A program made the translations under genes and the position numbers. DNA of 64,000 nucleotides from Rhizobium bangladeshense. GTDB taxonomy: Bacteria > Pseudomonadota > Alphaproteobacteria > Rhizobiales > Rhizobiaceae. Each line of letters opens with the position of its first letter. The stretch's first letter is position 1. Below the pieces are notes generated by a model. It was not told where the DNA came from. It searched no databases and saw only the letters and a list, made by a program, of their open reading frames with translations. Positions 10,988 to 25,557 of the stretch are shown piece after piece. The stretch lies in NCBI RefSeq assembly GCF_017357245.1, contig NZ_CP071615.1, positions 1 through 64,000 of the forward strand, written 5' to 3'.

Positions 10988-11440
10988 ATGGTTGATCTGA
11001 AAATAGGTGACCCAGCTCCTTCGATCATTGATGTGGGCTGGGTTCGTGGCAGGCCTCTCGAGACCTTCCAACCAGGCAATGTTTACATTCTCGCGTTTCT
11101 GACGGCCACCCGCGGAGGCTGCGCGGAAATAATGCCCCATCTCGTGCAGTTGCAGGAGAAATACCGGACTGATGGTCTTGAGGTCATCGGCATCGTGATC
11201 AAAAGGCCTACAACGGCGGCTGCGGCTCGTGTTTATGTGAATGCATGGCTAAACCAAACCTGCCCAAATCTCAATTTTCGAGTAGGGGTCGATTTCACAG
11301 GTCAAATCCACAGCCTCTGGATGGACCCGATCCATTCTGTTGTGCCGTACTCGTTCGTTCTCGACCGCGGCGGAAAGGTCGCCTCTGTCCACCCGATAGA
11401 CCTTGATGACGTTGTGTGGAAAGCGCTTGACGAAGGCTAA
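10988..11440 (+). CDS. Redoxin (TlpA/AhpC-like thioredoxin fold)
   Basis: 150 residues from ATG 10988, with AAGGAAC upstream. The N-terminus (IGDPAPSI) and the centre (GLEVIGIVI, FRVGVDFTG, YSFVLDRGGKV) are of the AhpC/TSA-TlpA superfamily. Where TlpA proteins have WCxxC, this one has ATRGGCAEIMPHL: the first cysteine is replaced by arginine and only the second remains. It is therefore unlikely to be an ordinary disulfide oxidoreductase, and a one-cysteine peroxidase or a binding role is possible. No signal peptide. It is driven by the nifH-like promoter at 10887, suggesting a role in nitrogen-fixing cells such as peroxide defence. The IS21 element follows 160 bases after the stop. Confidence 0.8.
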   Translation: MVDLKIGDPAPSIIDVGWVRGRPLETFQPGNVYILAFLTATRGGCAEIMPHLVQLQEKYRTDGLEVIGIVIKRPTTAAAARVYVNAWLNQTCPNLNFRVGVDFTGQIHSLWMDPIHSVVPYSFVLDRGGKVASVHPIDLDDVVWKALDEG

Positions 11441-11761
11441 CGCAAAGCCACGCCGCATAGGCGCTGCTGATGTTTCACGGGCATGATTGCAACGCCGCGC
11501 GACCTCATAGGTGCCAAGACCGTCCCCGTCATAGAGCACCAAGCGCCATAACGCAGTGGAGCGCAGATATGGTTGATTGCGGATTGGCTCCGTCTGCGCG
11601 GCGACAAACAAGGTGAGACTCAGCGTCAATCAGGATGAGACTCGGCGGCGGGGGTGTGACGAAGGGAGGGCGTAGCCCGACCGGAGTTACACCCCCGCCG
11701 CGGCGCAATTTTTCGGCGTCTGATGATCGCGGTTGGCCCGGTAGCGTGGGTGATTTTCTGA

Positions 11762-14184
<2,423 letters not shown>

Positions 14185-14237
14185 GAATCTCATCCAGATT
14201 GTCGCTCGCGTCTCATCCTGATCGTCGCGCTATACCG

Positions 14238-14488
14238 TCGGTTAAAACGAAGGACTGGCTGCGTGGCGATCTCTTTTCGACCTTCCAGCGCGGGAATATG
14301 CACGTCCCCGGATTCTTTCCTCATTCGGCCCGCATACCGGCACTCGCCCGCCTGGAGCAGGTCCCGGAGAAAGACGGAACATGGGTTGGAGGGTTATCGG
14401 CGTTGCAACAGATGAGGAAGCTGCGAAGGCCGAGGCTAGTCTAGAGCTCCACCTGTGCATGTGGCTCACGGCAAAGTTCCCTCATTAA
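14238..14488 (+). pseudogene. Remnant of a second redoxin
   Basis: The first 50 or so residues (KDWLRGDLFSTFQRGN ...) align with the start of the redoxin at 10988 (GWVRGRPLETFQPGN ...). A +1 shift near 14379 then continues the similarity as GWRVIGVATDEEAAKAEA, matching GLEVIGIVIKRPTTAAAA. It stops at 14486-14488. Upstream parts were lost at the IS21 junction. Originally there were two tandem redoxin genes or one two-domain gene. Confidence 0.65.
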
Positions 14489-14538
14489 CGCGGCTGGCGC
14501 ACCAGCAAGAAGCGAACGATCTGACAAAGGAGAACGAA

Positions 14539-15228
14539 ATGAATGCCGCTGGACAATCATTGATCGATCGCATCTGGGCGGCGATAGAGGCGAAGGATTG
14601 GAAGACGGCACTTTCGTTACTACAAGATGGCATCAGTGTTATGCCGGAGAGCCTCTACCTATTCCAGTTATATGCAGACATATTGATTGACGAATTGCAA
14701 GACATGGAGGCCGGCTGCCTGATGCTACGCAAATTTGTCCGCCTTGCAATTGAGAAGGACTCAAAAGACTGGCTTCTTGGAGCGATGCATCAACTCTTTG
14801 ACTCATCGCATGACTACTCGCGATTTCCATCTGGTGAACGGTTATCGATGGGCAAGGCGCTCTGCGAGCACATCCTGACACTGTGCCAGTGGCAAAATGC
14901 CCACTCAAGAGCGGAGTATTATCGGGCCATGGCCTACTTCTTCCATGAGGTCGGCAACAACATCGTTGCAGTGGAGTTGTTCGAAATGACTGTGACTTTG
15001 GTAAAGGGGTTGCCCATCCAAGACGAAGTGAAGAAGCTAGCCCGATTGCTGAAGACACTAGCCGAGTACAAGTGCCACGAGTTCGCGCGGAGCTGCTTCA
15101 ATAGGGTGGAAAGAGGCGATGCCATGCCGACCGGCCACCACGCCGATAGTTTTGACAGATTTTGGTGGCTGGCGAAGGCAAGCGTGGTGACTTCTGGTGA
15201 CGAACCGCGATCGATAAACAACGACTGA
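14539..15228 (+). CDS. TPR-like helical protein of unknown function
   Basis: 229 residues from ATG 14539, with AAAGGAGA upstream. Helical repeats with TPR spacing are visible (WKTALSLLQDGISVMPESLYLFQLYADIL; AEYYRAMAYFFHEVGNNIVAVELFEMTVTL). No signal peptide, membrane segment or catalytic motif. It follows the redoxin remnant, so before the IS21 insertion it was probably read from the nifH-like promoter at 10887. It may be a scaffold or partner protein. I do not recognise the family. Confidence 0.7.
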   Translation: MNAAGQSLIDRIWAAIEAKDWKTALSLLQDGISVMPESLYLFQLYADILIDELQDMEAGCLMLRKFVRLAIEKDSKDWLLGAMHQLFDSSHDYSRFPSGERLSMGKALCEHILTLCQWQNAHSRAEYYRAMAYFFHEVGNNIVAVELFEMTVTLVKGLPIQDEVKKLARLLKTLAEYKCHEFARSCFNRVERGDAMPTGHHADSFDRFWWLAKASVVTSGDEPRSINND

Positions 15229-15363
15229 ATGCTTTGGTAGCCCCTCCTTCGCCGATTCAAAGTGATCACGGCAAAAAGATAAACGACTCGCACATGAGTT
15301 CCACGCGCCGCAATCGGTTAACCGTTTATAGGAGCCACGATGTACGACATTGTCACGACAATT

Positions 15364-15379
15364 TGCCGGTTCAGCGACA
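15364..15379. promoter_or_regulatory. Variant NifA activator site
   Basis: TGC-N10-ACA (TGCCGGTTCAGCGACA), one base off consensus, 86 bases upstream of the -24 GG at 15465. The spacing equals that at nifH (86) and the redoxin gene (88), which supports it despite the mismatch. Confidence 0.6.
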
Positions 15380-15463
15380 TGCCTGCATTTCTCGGCCCAT
15401 ATTTGGGCGCCTAAATAGCTGGCATAGCAGTGAATAATATGGGTCGTCTATAAAGAAGCTGAC

Positions 15464-15478
15464 TGGCACGAAACTTGA
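15464..15478 (+). promoter_or_regulatory. Sigma54 promoter of the EctB-like gene cluster
   Basis: TGGCACGAAACTTGA followed by GAGA, the same -24 box and GA-type -12 box as nifH. It is 119 bases before the GTG start of the aminotransferase. Nothing else is recognisable in 15229-15597. Confidence 0.8.
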
Positions 15479-15597
15479 GAGAATTGGGCCGGACGACGAA
15501 GGTTGCAAGTCATCGCCGTTGAGCCGAGGCGGGATTCCGATCGGACCCTAGCTCGGACAGCAGACCGAAATTACAGCGTTTAAAAAGGAGTAAGATC

Positions 15598-16872
15598 GTG
15601 TTCGCTGACAACAACTCCAACTCGCTTTCTGTGTTCGAAAATCTCGAATCGAACGTGAGGTCGTATTCGCGATCCTTTCCTACCGTATTTAGGAGGGGCG
15701 TCGGAGCCATTATCGAGGACGAGAAGGGCTGCAAATACATCGACTTTCTCTCCGGCGCGGGTGCTCTCAACTACGGTCACAACGATCCCGAGTTGATAAA
15801 TGCCATGGTAGAATACACGAAATCGAGTGCAATAATCCATGGATTGGACATGGCTACGTCAGCTAAACGACAGTTTATGGAGTTTTTCAATGCCACTATT
15901 TTACGCCCGCGTGGTTTGAAATATAAGTTTCAATTCCCCGGCCCGACCGGCGCTAATGCCGTGGAGGCGGCCTTGAAGCTCGCACGCAAAGTCACTGGAC
16001 GGCATAACATAATTTCATTCACCAACGGCTTTCATGGAGTGAGCTTGGGCGCGCTTTCGGTGACGGGTAATCGTTACTACCGCGATGCGGCAGGCCTTCC
16101 TCCAGCCGGCGCCGTATTCATGCCCTATGACGGCTACTTCGGGCCTGAAACAGACACGTCGGAGTACCTGGACAAAGTGTTTTCGGATGCAAGCAGCGGC
16201 ATAGATCTCCCAGCAGCCATCATTTTGGAAACCGTTCAAGGCGAGGGGGGCATAAACGTCGCGAGCGAGAAGTGGCTGCGGTCGGTCGAGCGAATTTGCA
16301 GAAAGAACGACATTCTCCTCATCGTTGACGACATTCAAGCAGGATGTGGGAGAACCGGCGGTTTCTTCAGCTTTGAGTTCGCCGGTATATCGCCCGACAT
16401 AATCGTTCTCTCGAAGTCGCTGAGTGGCATTGGGCTGCCGCTGTCTCTTTTGCTGCTCAAGCCGGAGTTGGACGTATGGCAGCCGGCAGAACACATCGGA
16501 ACGTTCCGGGGCAACAACCTTGCGCTCGTGACAGCGACGGGCGCCTTGAGAAAGTTCTGGGCAAATGAAAATCTATCTGACGATGTCATGGAAAAAGGAA
16601 GTATCATGAGGGAGCGCCTGTGGCAGATCGCGCAAAGCACCCAAAATCACAATCTATCCGTCCGCGGAAGAGGCCTGATGCTGGCGCTCGACTGTGCTGT
16701 AGGCAATGTGGCCGAAAGGATCGTTCGCAAAGCCTTTGATGAGGGGCTTGTGGTAGAGAGATGCGGTGCAGAGGACCAAGTTATCAAGTTTCTTCCACCT
16801 CTGACGATCGATGCGCAAACGCTTCAACGTGGTCTGGACATTCTGGACCTGTCTGTCCACGCGAGCGTCTGA
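15598..16872 (+). CDS. EctB-like diaminobutyrate aminotransferase (class III, PLP)
   Basis: 424 residues from GTG 15598 (AAAAGGAG upstream), the length of EctB/Dat enzymes. Motifs: FLSGAGALNYGHNDP near 50, GPTGANAVEAALKLAR near 118, VDDIQAGCGRTG near 241, and the PLP lysine in VLSKSLSG near 268. The family turns aspartate semialdehyde plus glutamate into L-2,4-diaminobutyrate. EctA and EctC homologues are not seen here, so ectoine itself is probably not the product; instead a GNAT and an ATP-grasp ligase follow. First gene after a NifA/sigma54-type promoter, so expression in nodules is expected. Substrate assignment is by family and context only. Confidence 0.85.
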   Translation: MFADNNSNSLSVFENLESNVRSYSRSFPTVFRRGVGAIIEDEKGCKYIDFLSGAGALNYGHNDPELINAMVEYTKSSAIIHGLDMATSAKRQFMEFFNATILRPRGLKYKFQFPGPTGANAVEAALKLARKVTGRHNIISFTNGFHGVSLGALSVTGNRYYRDAAGLPPAGAVFMPYDGYFGPETDTSEYLDKVFSDASSGIDLPAAIILETVQGEGGINVASEKWLRSVERICRKNDILLIVDDIQAGCGRTGGFFSFEFAGISPDIIVLSKSLSGIGLPLSLLLLKPELDVWQPAEHIGTFRGNNLALVTATGALRKFWANENLSDDVMEKGSIMRERLWQIAQSTQNHNLSVRGRGLMLALDCAVGNVAERIVRKAFDEGLVVERCGAEDQVIKFLPPLTIDAQTLQRGLDILDLSVHASV

Positions 16873-16980
16873 CTCTAACAGCCGAAAATCGGACAGGCTC
16901 AATGCATGGTCAGCGACATGACTTCCTTCGAAAGCGCGTAGGCCTACGGTTGCGGAACTAATGTTACTGAGGGGCCGGAC

Positions 16981-17046
16981 TTGAAGCAGAAGATGCTCAT
17001 CGCCGGCGGCGGCGCCTGGCAGTTGGCTCGCAGGCCCCATGTTTAA
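16981..17046 (+). pseudogene. Possible start of a lost ATP-grasp gene
   Basis: A 22-codon reading, LKQKMLIAGGGAWQLARRP and so on, resembles the opening beta-strand and glycine loop of ATP-grasp ligases (KKILILGGGPWQ-like). It ends in a stop. Short and speculative. The rest of 16873-17153 shows nothing recognisable. Confidence 0.25.
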
Positions 17047-17153
17047 CCTAGAGGCCCAGGAAGGTCCTGCATCTCGCGCAAGGTTCATGAAGAGCTCCGA
17101 CCCGTGGCTTAGTCGAAGCCCCCTGGTACTTCACTCAAATTTAGGAGGTAACG

Positions 17154-17444
17154 ATGAGCGACCCTGTTGGCATTTATATTGATCATCAGATGACCGTTGC
17201 CAATCCCCCAAGTAAAGAAGCTCGAATATATTCGCCGTTGGCTGCGAAGAAGGTAGACAGCGCAGCGGAGATTGGACTGCCGGTGAGTATAGGCCGTAGA
17301 CGCCGGCGGCATGCGTGTCCGATTACGCCGCAACGCCGACGGGGTGACCAAACAGACGACTCATCTGTTGGGCGAAATGCCCCTCTAGCGATCTTCGCCG
17401 CAAACACTGGTGGAATAGGAGAAGTGACATGCACGGAAACGTGA
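17154..17444 (+). CDS. Small basic protein of unknown function, possibly frameshifted
   Basis: 96 residues after a strong ribosome site (TAGGAGGTAACG). The N-terminal half (MSDPVGIYIDHQMTVANPPS ...) looks protein-like. From about residue 48 the frame becomes arginine-rich (SIGRRRRRHACP), whereas a neighbouring frame from 17296 reads VDAGGMRVRLRRNADGV and ends at the TAG near 17388. A small indel may therefore have changed the C-terminus. It overlaps the GNAT start by 16 bases. No homologue is known to me; a short carrier or precursor peptide for the following ligase and acyltransferase is conceivable but unproven. Confidence 0.4.
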   Translation: MSDPVGIYIDHQMTVANPPSKEARIYSPLAAKKVDSAAEIGLPVSIGRRRRRHACPITPQRRRGDQTDDSSVGRNAPLAIFAANTGGIGEVTCTET

Positions 17445-18130
17445 CGACGCTCGATGTATCAAAATATATCTGCGCGACAAACGAGTTGGCACGCCGATCC
17501 GGTCTCAGCATTACGATGGGCGAAGACTTTGAGGAATATGTGGGGATCACCAGCAAAATTCCCGGAAAGCGGCCCACGTATCCTAACTTCCGTCCAGATT
17601 GTTCCGATCTTTTCCCTGGAAAAGCTTTTTGGATTGTCGGGCGAGACAGGGAAGGAACCGTCGCACATGTCCAAGCAATGCGCGTCGACGATCTACGTGA
17701 AACGAACCTAGCAGAGCACCTCGAGTCGCTAAAATCCTGCTTCAAGGATCCTGACTTGAAAGCGGGACAATACTCCTCGTGTCGCTGCTACGCACCGAGT
17801 GCTCGAGGAATAACCGGCGTTGTAGCATATCGTGGCGATCTGTGGCTGCGGGAAGACTTTAGGGGCCGCGGCCTCATGAGTTATATTGGTCACATCGCAT
17901 TCGGATTGGCATGGGCTAAATGGGCGCCCGATTTCATTTATTCGCTGGTTGCCGACTGGTATGTGGCAAAAGGGGTCCTTGGTCGTTCTGGTTACGTGAA
18001 CCGAGAGCAGCATGGGTCGGTCCTGCGCCTCGATGCTGAGGGCATCGATGATGATGATTGGCTCCTTTGGATGACGCGAGACCAAGTGCTGCAAATGATT
18101 TCGTCAACCTTGGAGACTGACAACCGCTAA
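17429..18130 (+). CDS. GNAT-family acyltransferase
   Basis: 233 residues from ATG 17429 (TAGGAGAAG upstream). The acyl-CoA loop is the Q/RxxGxG motif REDFRGRGLMSYIGHIAF near residues 145-165, followed by the usual strand and WYVAKGVLGRSGY. It transfers an acyl group, often acetyl, to an amine. Sequence and length differ from EctA (about 170-190 residues). Placed between the diaminobutyrate aminotransferase and the ATP-grasp ligase, it probably acylates a diamino acid or its conjugate. Cytoplasmic. Confidence 0.72.
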   Translation: MHGNVTTLDVSKYICATNELARRSGLSITMGEDFEEYVGITSKIPGKRPTYPNFRPDCSDLFPGKAFWIVGRDREGTVAHVQAMRVDDLRETNLAEHLESLKSCFKDPDLKAGQYSSCRCYAPSARGITGVVAYRGDLWLREDFRGRGLMSYIGHIAFGLAWAKWAPDFIYSLVADWYVAKGVLGRSGYVNREQHGSVLRLDAEGIDDDDWLLWMTRDQVLQMISSTLETDNR

Positions 18131-18587
18131 TTTGTCTGTGGTGCGTGGCCGCGCTCGGCGCTCGGTTTGCCCCCAAAGCGACAGACAGCTTAGTGATGTG
18201 CGTTCCCGGTCGTAAGGCATCGATCAAGACCAAGGCAATTCTTAGAGGGTCGAGGTTATCAAGCATGACCTTATCCCATGGTTTATCAGTCGGTGAAGGC
18301 AATTGTTGCCTGTTTGCTTGTGGCCCAGAGGGATCAGGCTTTCCTCCCGCCGATAATTGACTCCGGGCCAAACCATGCCGCGAGGTAGGCCTCCTGTAGA
18401 GTTTGTCTACTTCAAAACACAACGCTGTTGGCCTGCCTCCATGCTTTTATGCCCTAAACAGTTGATAAATAAATGGCAATTTCGTCTGAGGCGCGTTCGA
18501 CGCTGTTGGCACGATATTCGCAACGAAAGAAGCGGCGACGTCAACAGGCACTTCTGTGGCGTCCTTCAATCGGTGGAACGAATCGAT

Positions 18588-18811
18588 ATGGATAAGGGTG
18601 GCATAGAGTGTGTTCCTAGCCTCTCTGCACGCGAGAAAGAATCTCTCCTGTGGATAGCGCAGGGAAGACATCGTGGGAAACGGCGGTGATCATGGGGACT
18701 TCTGAAAATACGGTCGCTTTTCATGTGAAGAACTGCCTACGAAAACTGGATGTTCGAACTAGAACGGCCGCCGTCGCGACGGCAACGCGATTCGGACTCC
18801 TGGAGCTATAG
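18588..18811 (+). pseudogene. LuxR-type regulator remnant (frameshifted HTH)
   Basis: SLSAREKESLLWIAQG is the first half of a LuxR/FixJ HTH. The frame then ends, but a neighbouring frame continues with SENTVAFHVKNCLRKLDVRTRTAAVA and LLEL-stop, the recognition helix of the same domain. One lost base near 18665 explains the shift. The N-terminal (signal-binding) part is not convincing upstream, and 18131-18587 holds no intact gene. This was probably once a regulator of the neighbouring biosynthetic genes. Confidence 0.75.
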
Positions 18812-18915
18812 CGAGCACTACTTTTGCATGGCCTGGCACGTTCCTACCTCGTAGGCTTCGATACTCGCCAGAGCCTGTACATAGGGTGCAATCGAAACCG
18901 TGGAGGTCAACGCCA

Positions 18916-20151
18916 TTGGCCAAAAGAGCGCTTATTCTGGTTGAGGGCCATAGAACTATTGGCCATCTGTACGTGAAAGAAGCCCGGCGTTTGGGTCTTT
19001 ACCCAATCACGCTTTCTGCTGACCCAACTCAGTATGCCTATCTCGAGGCGGAAGGCACTGAGGTCATCCCAGTCGCCACAGACAATGTCCAGGCTCTGCT
19101 TCATGAATGTTCACTACTGCGTTCAACCCATGAAATCGCTGGCATAACGGGCTTCTCGGGACTTGACGAGTCGATTTATGTGACAGTCAGCGAACTCTGC
19201 CGGCATTTCCGTCTGCCGGGGCCGGACCCTGCTTCGATCGATCGATGCAACGACAAATTCAATCAACGTCAGTTGCTCAAAAAGGCAGGCATTCCAATGC
19301 CCGCTTATCGCTTAGCAATGGATGCAAAGGAGGTAGAATACGCAGCCGCAGAGATCGGCCTACCTGTAGTTCTAAAGCCTGCTGAAGGAAGCGGCAGCAG
19401 TGGCGTTCGATTGTGCCGCGATGTCGCCGAATTGGCCGCTCATACGAGCTATCTGCTGGGCGGGGAACACACATGGCGGTCCACGCCGAGGATACTAGTC
19501 GAGGAATTCGCAAGGGGAACTTTTTTCAGTGCTAACTTAATGGGGAGCGAAGTCGTAGCAATCGGTGCTTCAGAATTCGGCCCTCCACCGAACTTCGTCT
19601 TCCATGAGACTGTCTTTCCGGCCCCTATGACTGATGAGGAATTTAATCGCGTGGTCGATCTGTCCCTGCGCTGTTTGGAAGGTCTCGGGCTTGGCTGGGG
19701 ACCGACAAACGTTGAATTCCGATGGACAAAGCAGGGGCCCGTGGTGATTGAAGTCAATCCGCGTCTTGCCGGTGGCGCCAGTCCTCGGCTGGTTCAGCTC
19801 TCTTGCGGTACCGACCTCATACGCGAGCATATAAAGGTTGTTATCGGTCAGGAATGGGATTTGCGCAGCAGGCATTCGTGCACTGCAATTGTACGGCATC
19901 TAGTTCCCGTTAGCGATGGTACCTTAGATTGGATTAGGGGCGGCGCCCGGGCGGCTTCTATCCAGGGTGTAGCCGATGTGAAGTTCCATGTAAAACCTAA
20001 CGCCCGGATCATCAGGAGAGGCGATTATACAGATACTCTTGGACATGTCATCGCCGCGTCACCCAACCTCGCTTTGACGCAGGAGATCCTCCAGCGGGCC
20101 GTTGACGAAGTCACTTGGTCAATCACACCATTTCGAACAGACGTCGAATAG
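18916..20151 (+). CDS. ATP-grasp carboxylate-amine ligase
   Basis: 411 residues if read from TTG 18916, which has GGAGGT eight bases upstream; a GTG at 18886 is the alternative. A Rossmann-like pre-ATP-grasp domain (ALILVEGHRTIGHLYV) is followed by ATP-grasp motifs: VLKPAEGSGSSGV near 155, ILVEEFARGTFFSAN, and the Mg-binding VIEVNPRLAGGASPRL near 280. Closest in layout to L-amino-acid ligases and dapdiamide/bacilysin-type synthetases, which join amino acids through an acyl phosphate. With an EctB-like enzyme and a GNAT beside it, it likely makes an amide of diaminobutyrate. The substrate is unknown. Confidence 0.82.
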   Translation: MAKRALILVEGHRTIGHLYVKEARRLGLYPITLSADPTQYAYLEAEGTEVIPVATDNVQALLHECSLLRSTHEIAGITGFSGLDESIYVTVSELCRHFRLPGPDPASIDRCNDKFNQRQLLKKAGIPMPAYRLAMDAKEVEYAAAEIGLPVVLKPAEGSGSSGVRLCRDVAELAAHTSYLLGGEHTWRSTPRILVEEFARGTFFSANLMGSEVVAIGASEFGPPPNFVFHETVFPAPMTDEEFNRVVDLSLRCLEGLGLGWGPTNVEFRWTKQGPVVIEVNPRLAGGASPRLVQLSCGTDLIREHIKVVIGQEWDLRSRHSCTAIVRHLVPVSDGTLDWIRGGARAASIQGVADVKFHVKPNARIIRRGDYTDTLGHVIAASPNLALTQEILQRAVDEVTWSITPFRTDVE

Positions 20152-20667
20152 GGGGGCTCCTCCCGCCAGCGGCTGATGCGGGAGGAACTTGTATTGATGT
20201 GACTCATAACAGAGGGACTCGTTGATGACGCTGTCGTTAATCACCATCACGGAAGCTAAAGCATACGAACGGTGCCGGTTCCCCCATTTCCCTACTCGGC
20301 CACCCTGGCTGCGCGGCACCTCAAACTCCGCCGCTTGTGCGAGGGAACGTTTAATGGGTGCGAGCCATCTCGACTGCATGTGGCAACGCTTGGCCGGCGG
20401 CAAGGCTCTTAGCCGTATTGGCACTTTTGTGGGCCACAAGCGGATGCGTCCCTACCCAATCCTGTAGGTTTCGGCCTGCACTCGAGATTGATATTGCTGA
20501 ATTTAGGAAAGTAGATTTGCGTCGACAGCGCCAGCCGGCGCTGCACCGTCAAATCAATAATGTTGACCTTGCTGAAGCGTGTCGTCAGTCCGTCGACGGG
20601 AGATTGCCGCTGATATTCCTCGCCAACATCGCTGGTGGGGAAGAGGAGCAGAAGAGGGACCAAGTCA
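20152..20667. other. Gap before gltB, nothing recognised
   Basis: Several short open frames occur on both strands but none has a domain, good start or codon bias I can support. No sigma54 -24/-12 box was found. It may hold the gltB promoter or decayed DNA. Confidence 0.4.
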
Positions 20668-25326
<4,659 letters not shown>

Positions 25327-25361
25327 ATGGAACTGGCAGCGACAAAATCGTTTGGTTTTGT

Positions 25362-25374
25362 CCGACAATGTCGG
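25362..25374. promoter_or_regulatory. Inverted repeat upstream of the glnA promoter
   Basis: CCGACAATGTCGG, a perfect 6-base palindrome with a one-base centre, about 56 bases upstream of the -24 box at 25430. Position fits an activator site. It matches neither the NifA (TGT-N10-ACA) nor the NtrC consensus well. Confidence 0.35.
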
Positions 25375-25428
25375 CCAAAAATATTGCCACAGAAATGTTA
25401 TCTGCCTGTTTTATAACAGTTTTCGGTT

Positions 25429-25443
25429 TGGCATCGAACTTGC
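25429..25443 (+). promoter_or_regulatory. Canonical sigma54 promoter of glnA
   Basis: TGGCATCGAACTTGC with GG at 25430-25431, ten bases, then GC at 25442-25443. It lies 115 bases before the glnA ATG. Unlike the three nifH-type promoters here, the -12 GC is intact. Confidence 0.82.
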
Positions 25444-25557
25444 GAAATTGATTGGCACACGGCAACAGGAGAAATCGCCCTGACATTGAGCCTATTGAAA
25501 ATGCTCCCGCTCCAACGGGTTGAGCTGACTTCTGATCAACGCGGCGAAGGACCAAAC

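Noticed and set aside
11441..11600. Minus-strand reading upstream of the IS21 element (LRSTALWRLVLYDGDGLGTYEV)
   Set aside because: Protein-like but without any family I recognise and without a start or stop in context; may be leftover mobile DNA.
15598..20151. Ectoine biosynthesis as the function of the EctB-like cluster
   Set aside because: EctC is absent, the GNAT is longer than EctA, and an ATP-grasp ligase is present, so ectoine is unlikely to be the product.
20152..20667. Possible lipoprotein-like frame (WPAARLLAVLALLWATSGC) before gltB
   Set aside because: Poor start, changes composition soon after, and overlaps the gltB start. Not supported.
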